This document shows, piece by piece, positions 1 through 8,623 of a DNA stretch of 47,530 nucleotides. The stretch covers positions 1 through 47,530 of the forward strand of contig JAISMU010000082.1 of assembly GCA_031276635.1 (NCBI GenBank). The letters run 5' to 3'. The notes under the pieces were generated by a model that ran no database searches, was not told the origin of the DNA, and was given only the letters and a program-made list of their open reading frames with translations. How positions within the stretch are numbered: the stretch's first letter is position 1; each line of letters begins with the position of its first letter. Source of the stretch: Deltaproteobacteria bacterium (GTDB lineage: Bacteria > Desulfobacterota > Desulfarculia > Adiutricales > Adiutricaceae). The position numbers and the translations under genes were made by a program.

Positions 1-673
1 GGAGTCAAACGGGTTAGTGATCGCCTCAACCTTGGAGTTATGGCAGGCTGTCTACAAACCTTTTCCAATTGTCATTGACCAAAAAAAAGCCTTGGAAAAT
101 GCTCTTGACGTGGCCTTAGAATCATGCGATATAATTTTAATTAACGGTGGATCTTCCATGGGGAGTGAGGATCTGGTCGCCGGTGCCCTATCCCGACGGG
201 GGAGTTTTTTTCAACACGGAGTCAAGGCTATCCCCGGAATGCCCATGGCTGTGGCTATAATTGCGGGCAAACCAGTTATCAATATTCCCGGCCCCCCATT
301 TGCCGCCTTTTGCGGTATGGACTGGTGTGTTAAACCTTTAATCGCTCATTGGTCTGGCCGGCCTTGTCCTCAGCGTCGCCGGATTCTGGCCAAGCTGACC
401 AAACCAATCACCAAACCTCGCCAGTTTGAATTTTTCCACCGTCTCCATCTTTTTATGGACTCAAATTTCAACCACTTTGTTGACCCAATTAGTTTTAGCG
501 ATCGCGACGCCGAGGCGACCAGGCGATTTAATGCTATAAATATAGTTCCAATTGGTTGTGAACTGATAGAAGCCGGGACTGAAATTGAGGCTGAGGTTTT
601 GTATTCTGAGTCGGTCAACGAAGAGATTCCTTTTTCTGCTATTTCACCCCAAAAAGAGCGTGACCACCAGTAA
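1..673 (+). CDS. moeA: Molybdopterin molybdotransferase MoeA-like, C-terminal part
   Basis: The reading frame is open to the left edge (first full codon at base 2), so the gene starts outside the window. The internal GTG at 17 is not the real start, because the frame before it reads ESNGL, which fits the MoeA Ser-Asn motif. Residues after it hold a GGSSMGSED loop (usual form GGVSVGxxD), then GSFFQHGVKAIPGMP and GKPVINIPGPP, the typical MoeA/MogA molybdenum-insertion fold, followed by a domain-IV-like tail. MoeA inserts molybdate into adenylated molybdopterin in the cytoplasm. The Ser-Ser-Met variant of the loop may mean a divergent paralogue, such as a tungsten enzyme or a molybdopterin-binding protein. 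Codon use is somewhat more AT-rich than in the genes to the right. The gene is followed by a clear terminator. Confidence 0.85.
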   Translation, partial: ESNGLVIASTLELWQAVYKPFPIVIDQKKALENALDVALESCDIILINGGSSMGSEDLVAGALSRRGSFFQHGVKAIPGMPMAVAIIAGKPVINIPGPPFAAFCGMDWCVKPLIAHWSGRPCPQRRRILAKLTKPITKPRQFEFFHRLHLFMDSNFNHFVDPISFSDRDAEATRRFNAINIVPIGCELIEAGTEIEAEVLYSESVNEEIPFSAISPQKERDHQ

Positions 674-754
674 CTTTATTTTGGAACCCGTGGTTTTTCT
701 TTATTCTGTGGATAAGTGGTAGAGGCAGGTTATTCTATTTCTAAACACATTAAG

Positions 755-781
755 CCTCCCCCATAGAGGGGGAGGTTTTTT
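755..781 (+). terminator. Rho-independent terminator after the moeA-like gene
   Basis: A perfect 8-bp stem CCTCCCCC (755-762) / GGGGGAGG (768-775) with a 5-nt loop is followed directly by six T residues (776-781). It lies about 80 bp after the stop codon of the moeA-like gene. Confidence 0.9.
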
Positions 782-1763
782 GTCTATAATTACTATTTTT
801 ATATTTAATTAAACATAATTAGCTCATGTGCGCCAATGAAGGCCACTTATCAGCGCGGTGAGAGTCTGCGTCAGAGTATAGTCAGTCTTCAGGTAACCTA
901 TCGTAACCGTGTCACTGGGTAAATTCCCGTCCAAAATGACAGCGATTTCGTTTTTCGCTGAACAGCATTCCACTTTTGGGGACACCATTCTGAAAAAAAA
1001 TGAACCCCCCAATATCCTGTGCCAGGTCTCAAAAATTTTCAACTAATTTTGATGCCCTCGCTAAAAGTCATTCTTTCTTGAATAACACTTGGTAACATAT
1101 TGAAATCACAAATTTATTTAAGGCATGGTTTTAAAAACCAGGGCTTTTGCAAAGGCGTCTTGATTTATACTTTTAAAAGAAAATTGAGTGTTTTCTATTG
1201 TATTATTATTAAAATAACATAATTAAATAATTATTTATTGATAAATCTGTTATATTAATATAATGTAAAATAATGAATTTATAAAATTTATATTAACTTG
1301 AAATTTATTAAATAATATAAAATAGTGTTAAAAAAATTAATGTAATAACTATTTTTAACATTAGATATTAATTAATTTTATAGTATATTTATAGTGTTTT
1401 ATTGGTTTTTCCCTTTTTTTGGTGAGGGCAAATCTATCTAAAAATTCAAGGTTCACCCAAAAATTGAATTTCACTCGTTCAAAAATTAGTCATCAATTTC
1501 GACCTGATATTATACTCAAGAGGGAAAACATCTTCTATTTAAAAATTTATTTAATCTTGATTTTTCCTTAAAAACCTTTACAATGACTTTTGATTTTTAG
1601 TTACTGCTTGGAAATTTCTAAGCGAATCTACCAGGGACTTTATTTAGGCCTGATTTCGCCTATAAAAACTTTAGTTTAAGGCGATTTTTCCGCTGGCCAT
1701 TTGCCAGGGTCGAGGGAGGCTTCTCGCGATATCTTGGGGCTGAAATCTTTTGTTCCCTAGGTA
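782..1763. other. AT-rich intergenic desert
   Basis: About 1 kb without a supportable gene. Bases 824-1042 form a more balanced block with a 72-codon minus-strand ORF that I do not recognise. From about 1150 to 1420 the sequence is almost pure A/T with short homopolymers. No RNA gene, long repeat or mobile-element end was visible. Confidence 0.7.
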
Positions 1764-1792
1764 TTGACATTTCCCCCAGGCCGGATTATAAT
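1764..1792 (+). promoter_or_regulatory. Perfect consensus sigma70-type promoter for the SNF2/SWIM pair
   Basis: TTGACA at 1764-1769, exactly 17 bp of spacer, then TATAAT at 1787-1792, which is a full match to the housekeeping consensus. Transcription should start near 1799, giving a 5' leader of about 105 nt before the ATG at 1905. The promoter sits at the right end of an AT-rich desert and points to the helicase gene. Confidence 0.8.
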
Positions 1793-1904
1793 TAAAATAA
1801 TATTTGTAATTCTTTGGTTGTCTTTGGCCTATGGCGGGAAATTTAAGACTCTTATGGATTTTTATTGGACTCAAGACCATATATATTAACTCCTCACAGG
1901 CGCT

Positions 1905-4541
1905 ATGGAAGCAATTACTCTAACTCCGCACGGTACTATAATCTTTCCTGGTCAACCTGGCGATTGGCGGGAAATTATCTTTGACATGGCGGCCCGACAG
2001 GACAAGGACGGCGATCAGGTAGTCCGGTTCTGGCGGCGAGTGGCCGAGAGTTTTATTTTCAGCCTTTGCCGACTGCCTGAAAACCAGCCCTTGACAGCCC
2101 CACGCCGGCCTTCGGACCACCTTCTGAGGACCTGGGTCGAGGGAGCCCCGCCCATGCGCGGGGGCGAGTATCTCTCCGAGACTCTGATTTTGGCTATCTG
2201 GGAAAAACTGACTGAATGGGTTCTAATCCGGGCCGGTGGGGCCGGTGGGCTGGCCAACTTTCTGGCCCAGCGCGCCCCCAAGTGGCAGACCGTGGGCCGG
2301 GTGGCTTTCCATTTGGCCGAAAACAAGGTCAACCCCAACCTGCCTTTCGCGTTCATGGCCACGTATGTCACGGGTCTCACCGAGGCCGGGGGCGAGCGAC
2401 ATCTGCCTCTGTTTCAAGCTCTGCGCCAATACGCCGGGGAAAGGGACCAGCTCACTCTGGCCCGTCTCCTGACCCCGGTCCAGCGGGCCAGCGAGAGCCT
2501 GCCGTGGGTGGAGAAGATGGTAAGCGACAACTCCATCTACCAGCCCACCGCCATGACTATCACCCAGGCTCACCAGTTTCTGGTGGATGTCCCCAAGCTA
2601 GAGGACTGCGGCCTGATGGTGCGCATCCCCAACTGGTGGAAGCGCCGCTCTCAGGTCCAGGTCCGGGTGGTGGTGGGTGAGCAAAAGGCCCCCATGTTTG
2701 GCTTGGCGAGCCTTCTGGACTGGAAAGTTGGGCTCTCCATGGGCGACGAGAATCTCTCCGAGTCCGAGATCCAGGAGCTTTTGGACACCAAGGAGCGCCT
2801 GGTCTTCTTTAAGGGCCAATGGCTGGAGGCTGACCGCGACAAGCTCAAGCAGGCCTTGAGTATGTGGTCCCAGGCGCGGGCTCGCTCCGGCGAGGGGGTC
2901 TCTTTCATTGAGGCCATGCGCCTTTTGGTCGGCTACCCATCTGAGGCTAATCAGCTCCCGGAAAAGCCTGACGAGGAAATCAACCAGTGGGTTCGGGTCG
3001 AGGCGGGTCAGGCCTTGGAAGGGCTTTTAAAAGAAATAAGGCGGCCCCAGGCGATGGAGGTCCCCAAAGAGCTCAATGCCGTTCTAAGGCCTTATCAGGA
3101 AAAGGGTCTGGCCTGGTTGGCCCTGTTGAGCGGCTTGGGTCTGGGAGCCTGTCTGGCCGACGACATGGGCCTGGGCAAGACCATCCAGGTTTTGGCCCTG
3201 CTGCTTTTGGACAAAAAAAGAAACCCGGAGAAACTCCCCTCGCTTCTGGTGGCCCCGGCCTCTCTTTTAAGCAATTGGCGCCTGGAGGCCAGTCGTTTCG
3301 CCCCGGATTTGCGTCTCTCAATTTTTCACCCATCTGAGACCCCCAAAGACAAGCTGGCCTTCTGGGAGAGGCGACCCAATTTTCTCTTGGAGGGGAGCGA
3401 TCTGGTGGTCACCAGTTACGCCCTCCTGGCCCGGAAACTGGATTTTTTCGCCGAGCCCACCTGGCGCATGATGATCATTGATGAGGCCCAGGCCGTGAAG
3501 AATCCGGCCACCGCCCAGAGTCGGGCGGTTCGTAAAATCAAGGCCCACGCGCGGCTGGCCTTGACCGGGACCCCCATTGAGAACCGCCTTCTGGACATCT
3601 GGTCGCTTTTTGACTTTTTGAGTCCCGGCCTTTTGGGCTCAGCCAGAAAGTTCAAAGCCACGGTCAGCGAGCTGGAAAACCGGACCGAGGACCAGTATGG
3701 GCCCATCCGCCGGTTGGTGGCCCCGTATCTGTTGCGGCGGCTCAAGACGGACAAGAGCGTTATCTCGGACCTGCCGGATAAGACCGAGACTACGGTTCAT
3801 TGTTGGCTCAGCCAGACCCAGGCCAAGCTTTACGGCAAAATAGTCGATCGCCTGAAGCAGTCCCTGATGGGCTTTTCCCAGGACAACGCCGACCAGTTTC
3901 GGCGTAAGGGCCTGGTTTTGCAAAGTCTCATGCAACTTAAGCAACTGTGCAATCACCCCGCCCAACTAACCGGAGACTTGGACTGGTCCCCGGAGCGCAG
4001 CGGAAAATTTTTGCGCATTGCCGAGTTGACCAGGGAGATGTCCGAGCGCCAGGACAAGGTTTTGGTATTTACCCAGTTTCAGGAAATCATTGAGCCCCTT
4101 GGCCATTGGCTGACCGAGATCTTCGGACGCCCGGGCCTGGCTCTCCACGGGGGCACCCCGGTCCGCCAGCGGCAAGGCCTGGTGAGCGAGTTTCAAAAAG
4201 ACGATGGCCCCCCGTTTTTTATCTTGTCTTTGAAAGCCGGGGGCACCGGGCTTAATCTCACGGCCGCGGGGCATGTCATCCACTTTGATCGCTGGTGGAA
4301 TCCGGCCGTGGAAGATCAGGCCACGGATCGGGCCTACCGCATTGGCCAGAAAAAAAACGTTCTGGTGCATAAATGCGTAACCCGGGGCACGGTTGAGGAG
4401 AGGGTCGATCTGATGCTGACCGACAAAAGGCGCCTGGCCAATGAGATTTTGGGCCAGGAGGGCGAGATTAACATTGTCAACCTGGATGACCAGGCCCTTT
4501 TGGATCTGATTCGCCTGGATATTGACCGGGCGGTTATCTGA
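1905..4541 (+). CDS. SNF2-family DNA-dependent ATPase/helicase
   Basis: An 878-aa superfamily 2 ATPase of the bacterial SNF2/RapA type, expected to translocate on DNA and remodel protein-DNA or RNA polymerase complexes. The N-terminal half holds a SNF2-associated region (about residues 218-350). The ATPase core has Walker A MGLGKT (421-426), box DEAQ (526-529), the LTGTPIEN motif (553-560), and near residue 810 the motif VI sequence QATDRAYRIGQ. All core motifs look intact and the length is normal. The ATG at 1905 has only a weak upstream AGG. The SWIM zinc-finger gene starts about 24 bp after the stop, the same pairing as Bacillus subtilis ywqA-ywqB, so the two probably act together. The pair is transcribed from the consensus promoter at 1764-1792. 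Confidence 0.93.
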   Translation: MEAITLTPHGTIIFPGQPGDWREIIFDMAARQDKDGDQVVRFWRRVAESFIFSLCRLPENQPLTAPRRPSDHLLRTWVEGAPPMRGGEYLSETLILAIWEKLTEWVLIRAGGAGGLANFLAQRAPKWQTVGRVAFHLAENKVNPNLPFAFMATYVTGLTEAGGERHLPLFQALRQYAGERDQLTLARLLTPVQRASESLPWVEKMVSDNSIYQPTAMTITQAHQFLVDVPKLEDCGLMVRIPNWWKRRSQVQVRVVVGEQKAPMFGLASLLDWKVGLSMGDENLSESEIQELLDTKERLVFFKGQWLEADRDKLKQALSMWSQARARSGEGVSFIEAMRLLVGYPSEANQLPEKPDEEINQWVRVEAGQALEGLLKEIRRPQAMEVPKELNAVLRPYQEKGLAWLALLSGLGLGACLADDMGLGKTIQVLALLLLDKKRNPEKLPSLLVAPASLLSNWRLEASRFAPDLRLSIFHPSETPKDKLAFWERRPNFLLEGSDLVVTSYALLARKLDFFAEPTWRMMIIDEAQAVKNPATAQSRAVRKIKAHARLALTGTPIENRLLDIWSLFDFLSPGLLGSARKFKATVSELENRTEDQYGPIRRLVAPYLLRRLKTDKSVISDLPDKTETTVHCWLSQTQAKLYGKIVDRLKQSLMGFSQDNADQFRRKGLVLQSLMQLKQLCNHPAQLTGDLDWSPERSGKFLRIAELTREMSERQDKVLVFTQFQEIIEPLGHWLTEIFGRPGLALHGGTPVRQRQGLVSEFQKDDGPPFFILSLKAGGTGLNLTAAGHVIHFDRWWNPAVEDQATDRAYRIGQKKNVLVHKCVTRGTVEERVDLMLTDKRRLANEILGQEGEINIVNLDDQALLDLIRLDIDRAVI

Positions 4542-4565
4542 GGTTTTTTCCCAGGGGAGGTGGCT

Positions 4566-6083
4566 ATGTGGTGGAATAGGCCTTATGTTTCCGTGGCCCA
4601 AAAGAAGGCCAAGGCCAATCGACTGGTCAAAAGCCTGATGAAACAGAACAAGAACCTGATGCCCTGCCGGATCACTGGCCGGCAGATCGCTCAGAGTTTT
4701 TGGGGCAAGAGCTGGTGTGAGCATTTTGAGCGCCAGGCTGACTATGGCAACCGCCTGCCGCGGGGGCGCAGTTATGTCTTAAATGACGCGGTCTGCCACC
4801 TGGAGGTCGCCCCGGGTCGGGTCTTCGCCTTGGTCAGCGGGTCGGAGCTCTACGAGGTGGAGATGACCATAAAGCCTCTGCCTAAGGACAAGTGGGAGAA
4901 CATCAAAAACCTCTGCCGGGGCCAGATCGCCACCTTGGTGGATATCCTCTGCGGGCGTTTTTCCCCTGAGGTCATGAGCGTGGTCAGCCACCCGGTAGAT
5001 GGCCTTTTTCCTCTGGAGCACGAGATCTCTTACAAGTGCTCCTGCCCGGATTGGGCCGGGTTGTGCAAACATGTGGCCGCGGTCTTTTATGGGCTCGGCA
5101 ACCGCCTGGATAAATCCCCCGAACTCCTTTTTCAGCTGCGGAATGTTGATCCCTCTGAGCTTCTGGGCGCGGGCATCGACCATTTGACCGCCATGGAGAC
5201 CGTCAGCCCAGACAACCAGCTGGGCGGCGATCTGGGGGTCATTTTCGGGGTGGAGCTGGACACTTTCACTTCTCCCGCCCCTCAGGAGAAGGGCAAAAAG
5301 GCCACGAAATCGCGTTTTACCCTGGTCCCAGCCCCAGGCGCGACCGAGGCCAAGAGCCCGGTCGGTCAGCCCAAGGCGGATCTGACCTTACGTGAAGACG
5401 GCTCGGCTCCTAGCCAGAAGGCCGCCCCACCCGAAAAGACGGCGGTCATTTTGAAGCCGGTCCCGAAAAAGAAGGGCCAGAATCCCGATAAAGGCGCTCT
5501 CGAGCTGGCGGCCAGGTTGAAGCGAGCCGCCGACAGGGAACAGGCCAAACAGGCCAAGTTGGCGGCCACGCAAGCTAAGAAGGAGGCCGCGCTGGCCAAA
5601 AAGGAAGCCAAGCTGGCCAAGGCGGCCCTTAAGATGGCCCCAAAGGCGCCTCCGACCAAAAGTGTCAGCCTCAATGTCGCCTCTCCCCAGGCCCAGGGGC
5701 GGATTCAGGTCTCCGAGCCTGGGGCCCAGGCGGTGGTTAAGACTCGAGGTCGCCCGCGACTCCAGCCACTGGTCCAGCCGGCGCCTGGGCCGAGCGCCCC
5801 CGCCCCAAAAGAGGAGCCGCCGGTCGCCCTCACCCCGCAGGTGGAGGAGGTCAAGCCCGTCCCTAGCCCTCAAGCGAAAACAGAACCCCTAACCCCGGCC
5901 CGGGCCAGATCTAATCGGGCCTGGGAGGTGGCCTTGAGTATAATCGCGGCTCATCACGCCAAAGAGAGGGGACCGAACGCTCCCGAAATACCGAACCCTA
6001 ACCAGGGTGGGGCGGGGCGGTCGGGTTTGTCGCCTGAGGCCATCAAGGAGCTGGGAAAACAGGTCCATAAACAGAAGGGTTGA
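4566..6083 (+). CDS. SWIM zinc-finger protein with basic, AT-hook-like tail
   Basis: I chose the ATG at 4566 because GGGGAGG (about 4554-4560) lies 5 nt before it. The GTG at 4560 overlaps that site and would add two residues. Counting from the GTG, the SWIM motif CxCx(n)CxH is complete: C160, C162, C169, H171. The N-terminal half (to about 210) resembles SWIM proteins encoded beside SNF2 helicases. From about 235 the protein is low-complexity: a Lys/Ala-rich, probably helical stretch (about 312-362), then TRGRPRL at about 395-401, which contains the RGRP core of an AT-hook, then a Pro-rich linker. SWIM domains bind DNA or protein. The likely job is to guide the upstream helicase. The AT-hook reading is my inference and rests on one short motif. 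Confidence 0.88.
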   Translation: MWWNRPYVSVAQKKAKANRLVKSLMKQNKNLMPCRITGRQIAQSFWGKSWCEHFERQADYGNRLPRGRSYVLNDAVCHLEVAPGRVFALVSGSELYEVEMTIKPLPKDKWENIKNLCRGQIATLVDILCGRFSPEVMSVVSHPVDGLFPLEHEISYKCSCPDWAGLCKHVAAVFYGLGNRLDKSPELLFQLRNVDPSELLGAGIDHLTAMETVSPDNQLGGDLGVIFGVELDTFTSPAPQEKGKKATKSRFTLVPAPGATEAKSPVGQPKADLTLREDGSAPSQKAAPPEKTAVILKPVPKKKGQNPDKGALELAARLKRAADREQAKQAKLAATQAKKEAALAKKEAKLAKAALKMAPKAPPTKSVSLNVASPQAQGRIQVSEPGAQAVVKTRGRPRLQPLVQPAPGPSAPAPKEEPPVALTPQVEEVKPVPSPQAKTEPLTPARARSNRAWEVALSIIAAHHAKERGPNAPEIPNPNQGGAGRSGLSPEAIKELGKQVHKQKG

Positions 6084-6096
6084 GGGGCTGAGAACA

Positions 6097-6145
6097 CCCC
6101 TTCCCATTGGTGGCCTTTGGCGGGTCTCTGGGGGGAGGGGTTTTT
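6097..6145 (+). terminator. Probable terminator after the SWIM gene
   Basis: CCCCTTCCC (6097-6105) can pair with GGGGAGGGG (6132-6140, one G-T pair) and is followed by TTTTT. The loop is long (26 nt), so this is moderate support. A second hairpin lies just downstream. Confidence 0.5.
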
Positions 6146-6152
6146 AACTGTT

Positions 6153-6185
6153 GAGCGGAGCCTTTCCGTAGTGGAGCTCTTTTTT
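6153..6185 (+). terminator. Second, tandem terminator-like hairpin
   Basis: GAGC near 6153 pairs with GCTC near 6175-6178, enclosing a small CGGA/TCCG hairpin, and six T residues follow (6180-6185). Together with the preceding hairpin it would isolate the SNF2/SWIM operon from the next gene. Confidence 0.45.
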
Positions 6186-6229
6186 ATTTAATTAATTTAA
6201 TTTAGGTTTATGACAAATAGGAAAAAGTC

Positions 6230-6571
6230 ATGAAAACAATGAAGAAAGTAAAAATTACAGTCTTGAAATTAAACTTTGACCCTCAACTTGCCGCCGAATT
6301 TGGGGTCACGGGTCTGGGCCCTTGCCCTGTGTTAAAAGTCGGGCAGGAATTTTACGCTGACTTCGCCAAACCTGAGGGGCTCTGCGACGAGGCCTGGAAG
6401 GCGATCTATCAATATGTTTTCGCCTTGGCTCATGGCGCGGAGGATTTTCAGTTCTATTTCGGCGACTGGATAAAGCGGCCTGGAATCGCGATCACGTGCT
6501 GCAATGATGGGATCAGGCCGGTGGTGTTCAAGTTGGAAGCCACTAGTGATAACTCCCAGCCGCAGGCTTGA
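6230..6571 (+). CDS. TIGR04076 family protein
   Basis: A 113-aa protein that matches the TIGR04076 family by its conserved blocks: VKITVLK near the N-terminus, GPCPVLKVGQEF, KPEGLCDEAWKAIYQYVFAL, and a C-terminal CCNDGIRPVVFKLE. Several conserved Cys residues (in GPCP, GLCDE and TCCNDG) are present, but no function is established for the family that I know of. The start ATG at 6230 follows AGGAAAAAGTC. GC content is much higher than in the ATPase gene that follows, and the pair is not an obvious operon. It is common in anaerobes. Confidence 0.85.
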   Translation: MKTMKKVKITVLKLNFDPQLAAEFGVTGLGPCPVLKVGQEFYADFAKPEGLCDEAWKAIYQYVFALAHGAEDFQFYFGDWIKRPGIAITCCNDGIRPVVFKLEATSDNSQPQA

Positions 6572-6619
6572 TAAGTGATGGTAAATTTTTTATTCAAAAT
6601 GTATTGAGGTATTGTTTTT

Positions 6620-7702
6620 ATGATTACGAAAATATCTGTTAAAAATTATAAATGCTTAAAAGACTTCAGTGTGGAAGATTTACGGCCTATTAATCTTATA
6701 GCAGGTAAAAATAATGTAGGTAAATCAACATTATTAGAGAGTATTTTTTTATTTTTTAATAAATTTTCAATTGATATTTTTTCTAAAATTCTTGGATTTA
6801 GAAGAATTCAAGCTAATCTATCAGTACAATGGTTATGGAAAACTTTATTTATAGATATGAACTCTGAAAATAATGTTTTTATTTCACTTATGTTAGATAA
6901 TATACTACATACAACCACTTTTTCTCTAGATCCTTTTTTTAATTTTTCCTTTTTGCCTATAAACCAAAACAAAATTAATATTGATAAAACAATAGTAAAT
7001 GGACATAATTATCAAGCTTTAAAAGTAAATTATTCTTGCCAAGCATTGAATATTGATTATATGTACTTTTTTTTATTAATAAAAAATGAATTAAGTTTTT
7101 TTACACATAATGAAGCTATTTTAACTCAAAATAATATTTTAGCTCAATATTTAAACCAAAATATTGAAGTAAATCAATCGTTATTAACTGAATATTTTAG
7201 CAAATTAGACCTTCATAGCGAGACAAATAATGTAGTCGAAATTTTAATGAAGATTGAACAACGTTTAGTTGATTTATCAGTCATTGATATTTATGGTTTT
7301 AACTCTTTATTTGCTGATATAGGTCTGCCAGTAAAATTACCTTTAGCTGCTCTTGGAGATGGAGCCAATAAGTTTGCACAAATAGTTTTAACTTTATTGA
7401 CTAATCCTGGTAGTATAGTTCTTATTGATGGTATAGAAAATGGTTTTCATTATAAATTTTTCCCAATTTTATGGGAAACTCTAGGTTTATTAGTTGAAAA
7501 AACTGGTTGTCAAGTGTTTGCTACAACTTATAGTTTTGAATGCATTGAAGGAGCTCAAATTTTCACTAAAAATAATGATATATTTAAAAATGGTATTTTT
7601 CGTTTTATTAGGTTAGATAATATAAAAGGTGTTATTAAATCAGTATCATTTAATTCAGAATCATTTAATATTTTTTTAGATAATAATTTTGAAATAAGAT
7701 GA
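6620..7702 (+). CDS. AAA ATPase of the SMC-like/AAA_21 type with degenerate catalytic motifs
   Basis: A 360-aa ABC/SMC-like ATPase. Visible features are an N-terminal ISVKNYKCLKDF strand-helix, Walker A GKNNVGKST (29-37), the LPLAALGDGANK region before the signature helix (about 241-251), and a Walker B strand IVLIDGIENGFHY (about 266-278). In close relatives Walker B normally reads IDEIENGxHY and the switch region TTHSxECI. Here the catalytic Glu is Gly271 and the switch His is Tyr304 (ATTYSFECI). The frame is uninterrupted, but ATP hydrolysis may be impaired. The gene is very AT-rich, unlike its neighbours, which suggests recent transfer or drift. Such ATPases often partner a nuclease or TOPRIM gene in phage defence, but none is present here. 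SD-like GAGG precedes the ATG at 6620. Confidence 0.85.
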   Translation: MITKISVKNYKCLKDFSVEDLRPINLIAGKNNVGKSTLLESIFLFFNKFSIDIFSKILGFRRIQANLSVQWLWKTLFIDMNSENNVFISLMLDNILHTTTFSLDPFFNFSFLPINQNKINIDKTIVNGHNYQALKVNYSCQALNIDYMYFFLLIKNELSFFTHNEAILTQNNILAQYLNQNIEVNQSLLTEYFSKLDLHSETNNVVEILMKIEQRLVDLSVIDIYGFNSLFADIGLPVKLPLAALGDGANKFAQIVLTLLTNPGSIVLIDGIENGFHYKFFPILWETLGLLVEKTGCQVFATTYSFECIEGAQIFTKNNDIFKNGIFRFIRLDNIKGVIKSVSFNSESFNIFLDNNFEIR

Positions 7703-7914
7703 ACATCAGCGCAATATTTTGGCAATAAAAATAAAAACAATAAAAAGAGCTTAATTATATATAATATTTGTTTATAGTATATTTATTGATTATTTTATTG
7801 TATTAAAATGTTTATTGTTATTATGTTTAGTTAAAGATAATATCTAATATATGAAATTTATTCTAAATGTTGAAGCTGTTAGCTAGATAATTGTTGTTAG
7901 AACTTAAAACTTAA

Positions 7915-8064
7915 ACTCTAAAAGATCTACCCAAAGCGTTAAATATCTGTAGTTGGGACAATGACCACTGTGTTGAGTGGCGGGCTGACCGCCGTTTCTC
8001 CAAGTGCCGGCGCTATAAGGAATGGGTTAAGCGTCATTATTTCAAGCGTAGTTACCGGCGATAA
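7915..8064 (+). pseudogene. Start-less ORF remnant, basic C-terminal tail
   Basis: A GC-richer island inside AT-rich DNA holds a 49-codon open frame with no in-frame start codon and a stop just upstream (7912). It encodes a Cys/Trp/Arg-rich tail: ICSWDNDHCVEW, then FSKCRRYKEWVKRHYF and a basic end. A strong terminator follows 30 bp after the stop, as expected for the 3' end of a once-real gene. I do not recognise the family. It could instead be the 3' end of a non-coding RNA. Confidence 0.4.
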
Positions 8065-8094
8065 ATTTTAACCTGGTGTTATCCGCTTAGGGCA

Positions 8095-8125
8095 GGCTCC
8101 TGGCTTCGGTCAGGGGCCGTTTTTT
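8095..8125 (+). terminator. UUCG-loop terminator
   Basis: GGCTCCTGGC (8095-8104), loop TTCG, GTCAGGGGCC (8109-8118): a 10-bp stem with two G-T pairs closed by a stable UUCG tetraloop, then G and six T residues. It is one of the best-formed terminators in the window, although only a remnant ORF lies upstream. Confidence 0.88.
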
Positions 8126-8623
8126 AACCTGGGTTGGGCTATTTTCGTCACGGTTAGCCGTAGGTTAAGTTAGAGAATGAAATAAATATCTCTTAATATT
8201 ATAAATTAAATAACAATTTAATGTTAATTTGTATGTACTAACTACTTAGTCTTTTTCTTGATGGGTTAGATTTTTTCCACACGTTGGACTTTAAAAATAT
8301 TTCTGAGTTTGTATAATATTATAGCCTTTTACTCGCGAGCGGCTTTTCCAGCCCCGCGTAAGTCGCCTGGCCCGGTTTGGGGTTTTTAGGTAGGGCATAG
8401 AACTCCAGGGCCAGTTTTCCGCCACGCTATTCCTCAGTTCCTTCGCCCAAAGCCTTTGGTGGAGCGATGGTTGTTTGATTTTTCTCCTAAATCTCTCTCT
8501 TTGGGGCTTTTGGCCCTTCATACCGCTTGACCGGCCCCCATTTTCGGCTCGCGCCCAGAGTTGGCCGAGCGAGGGGAAAGTCGCCTCCTTCCTTTTTCTT
8601 GTCGCCATAAAAGGAGAAATATC
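8126..8623 (+). other. AT-rich spacer and long putative leader of cstA
   Basis: Bases 8160-8320 are AT-rich and contain TATAAT at 8312-8317 without a good -35 box 17 bp upstream. If it is used, the cstA transcript would carry a leader of about 300 nt. The GC-rich part (8330-8600) has no convincing gene. I could not match it to a known riboswitch. Confidence 0.4.

Noticed and set aside
824-1042. A 72-codon minus-strand frame in the left AT-rich desert
   Set aside because: No recognised family, weak start context and no neighbour. It could be a remnant but cannot be supported.
8291-8608. A 105-codon minus-strand frame upstream of cstA
   Set aside because: Arg/Lys-rich composition without domain features, and it covers the likely cstA leader and ribosome site.
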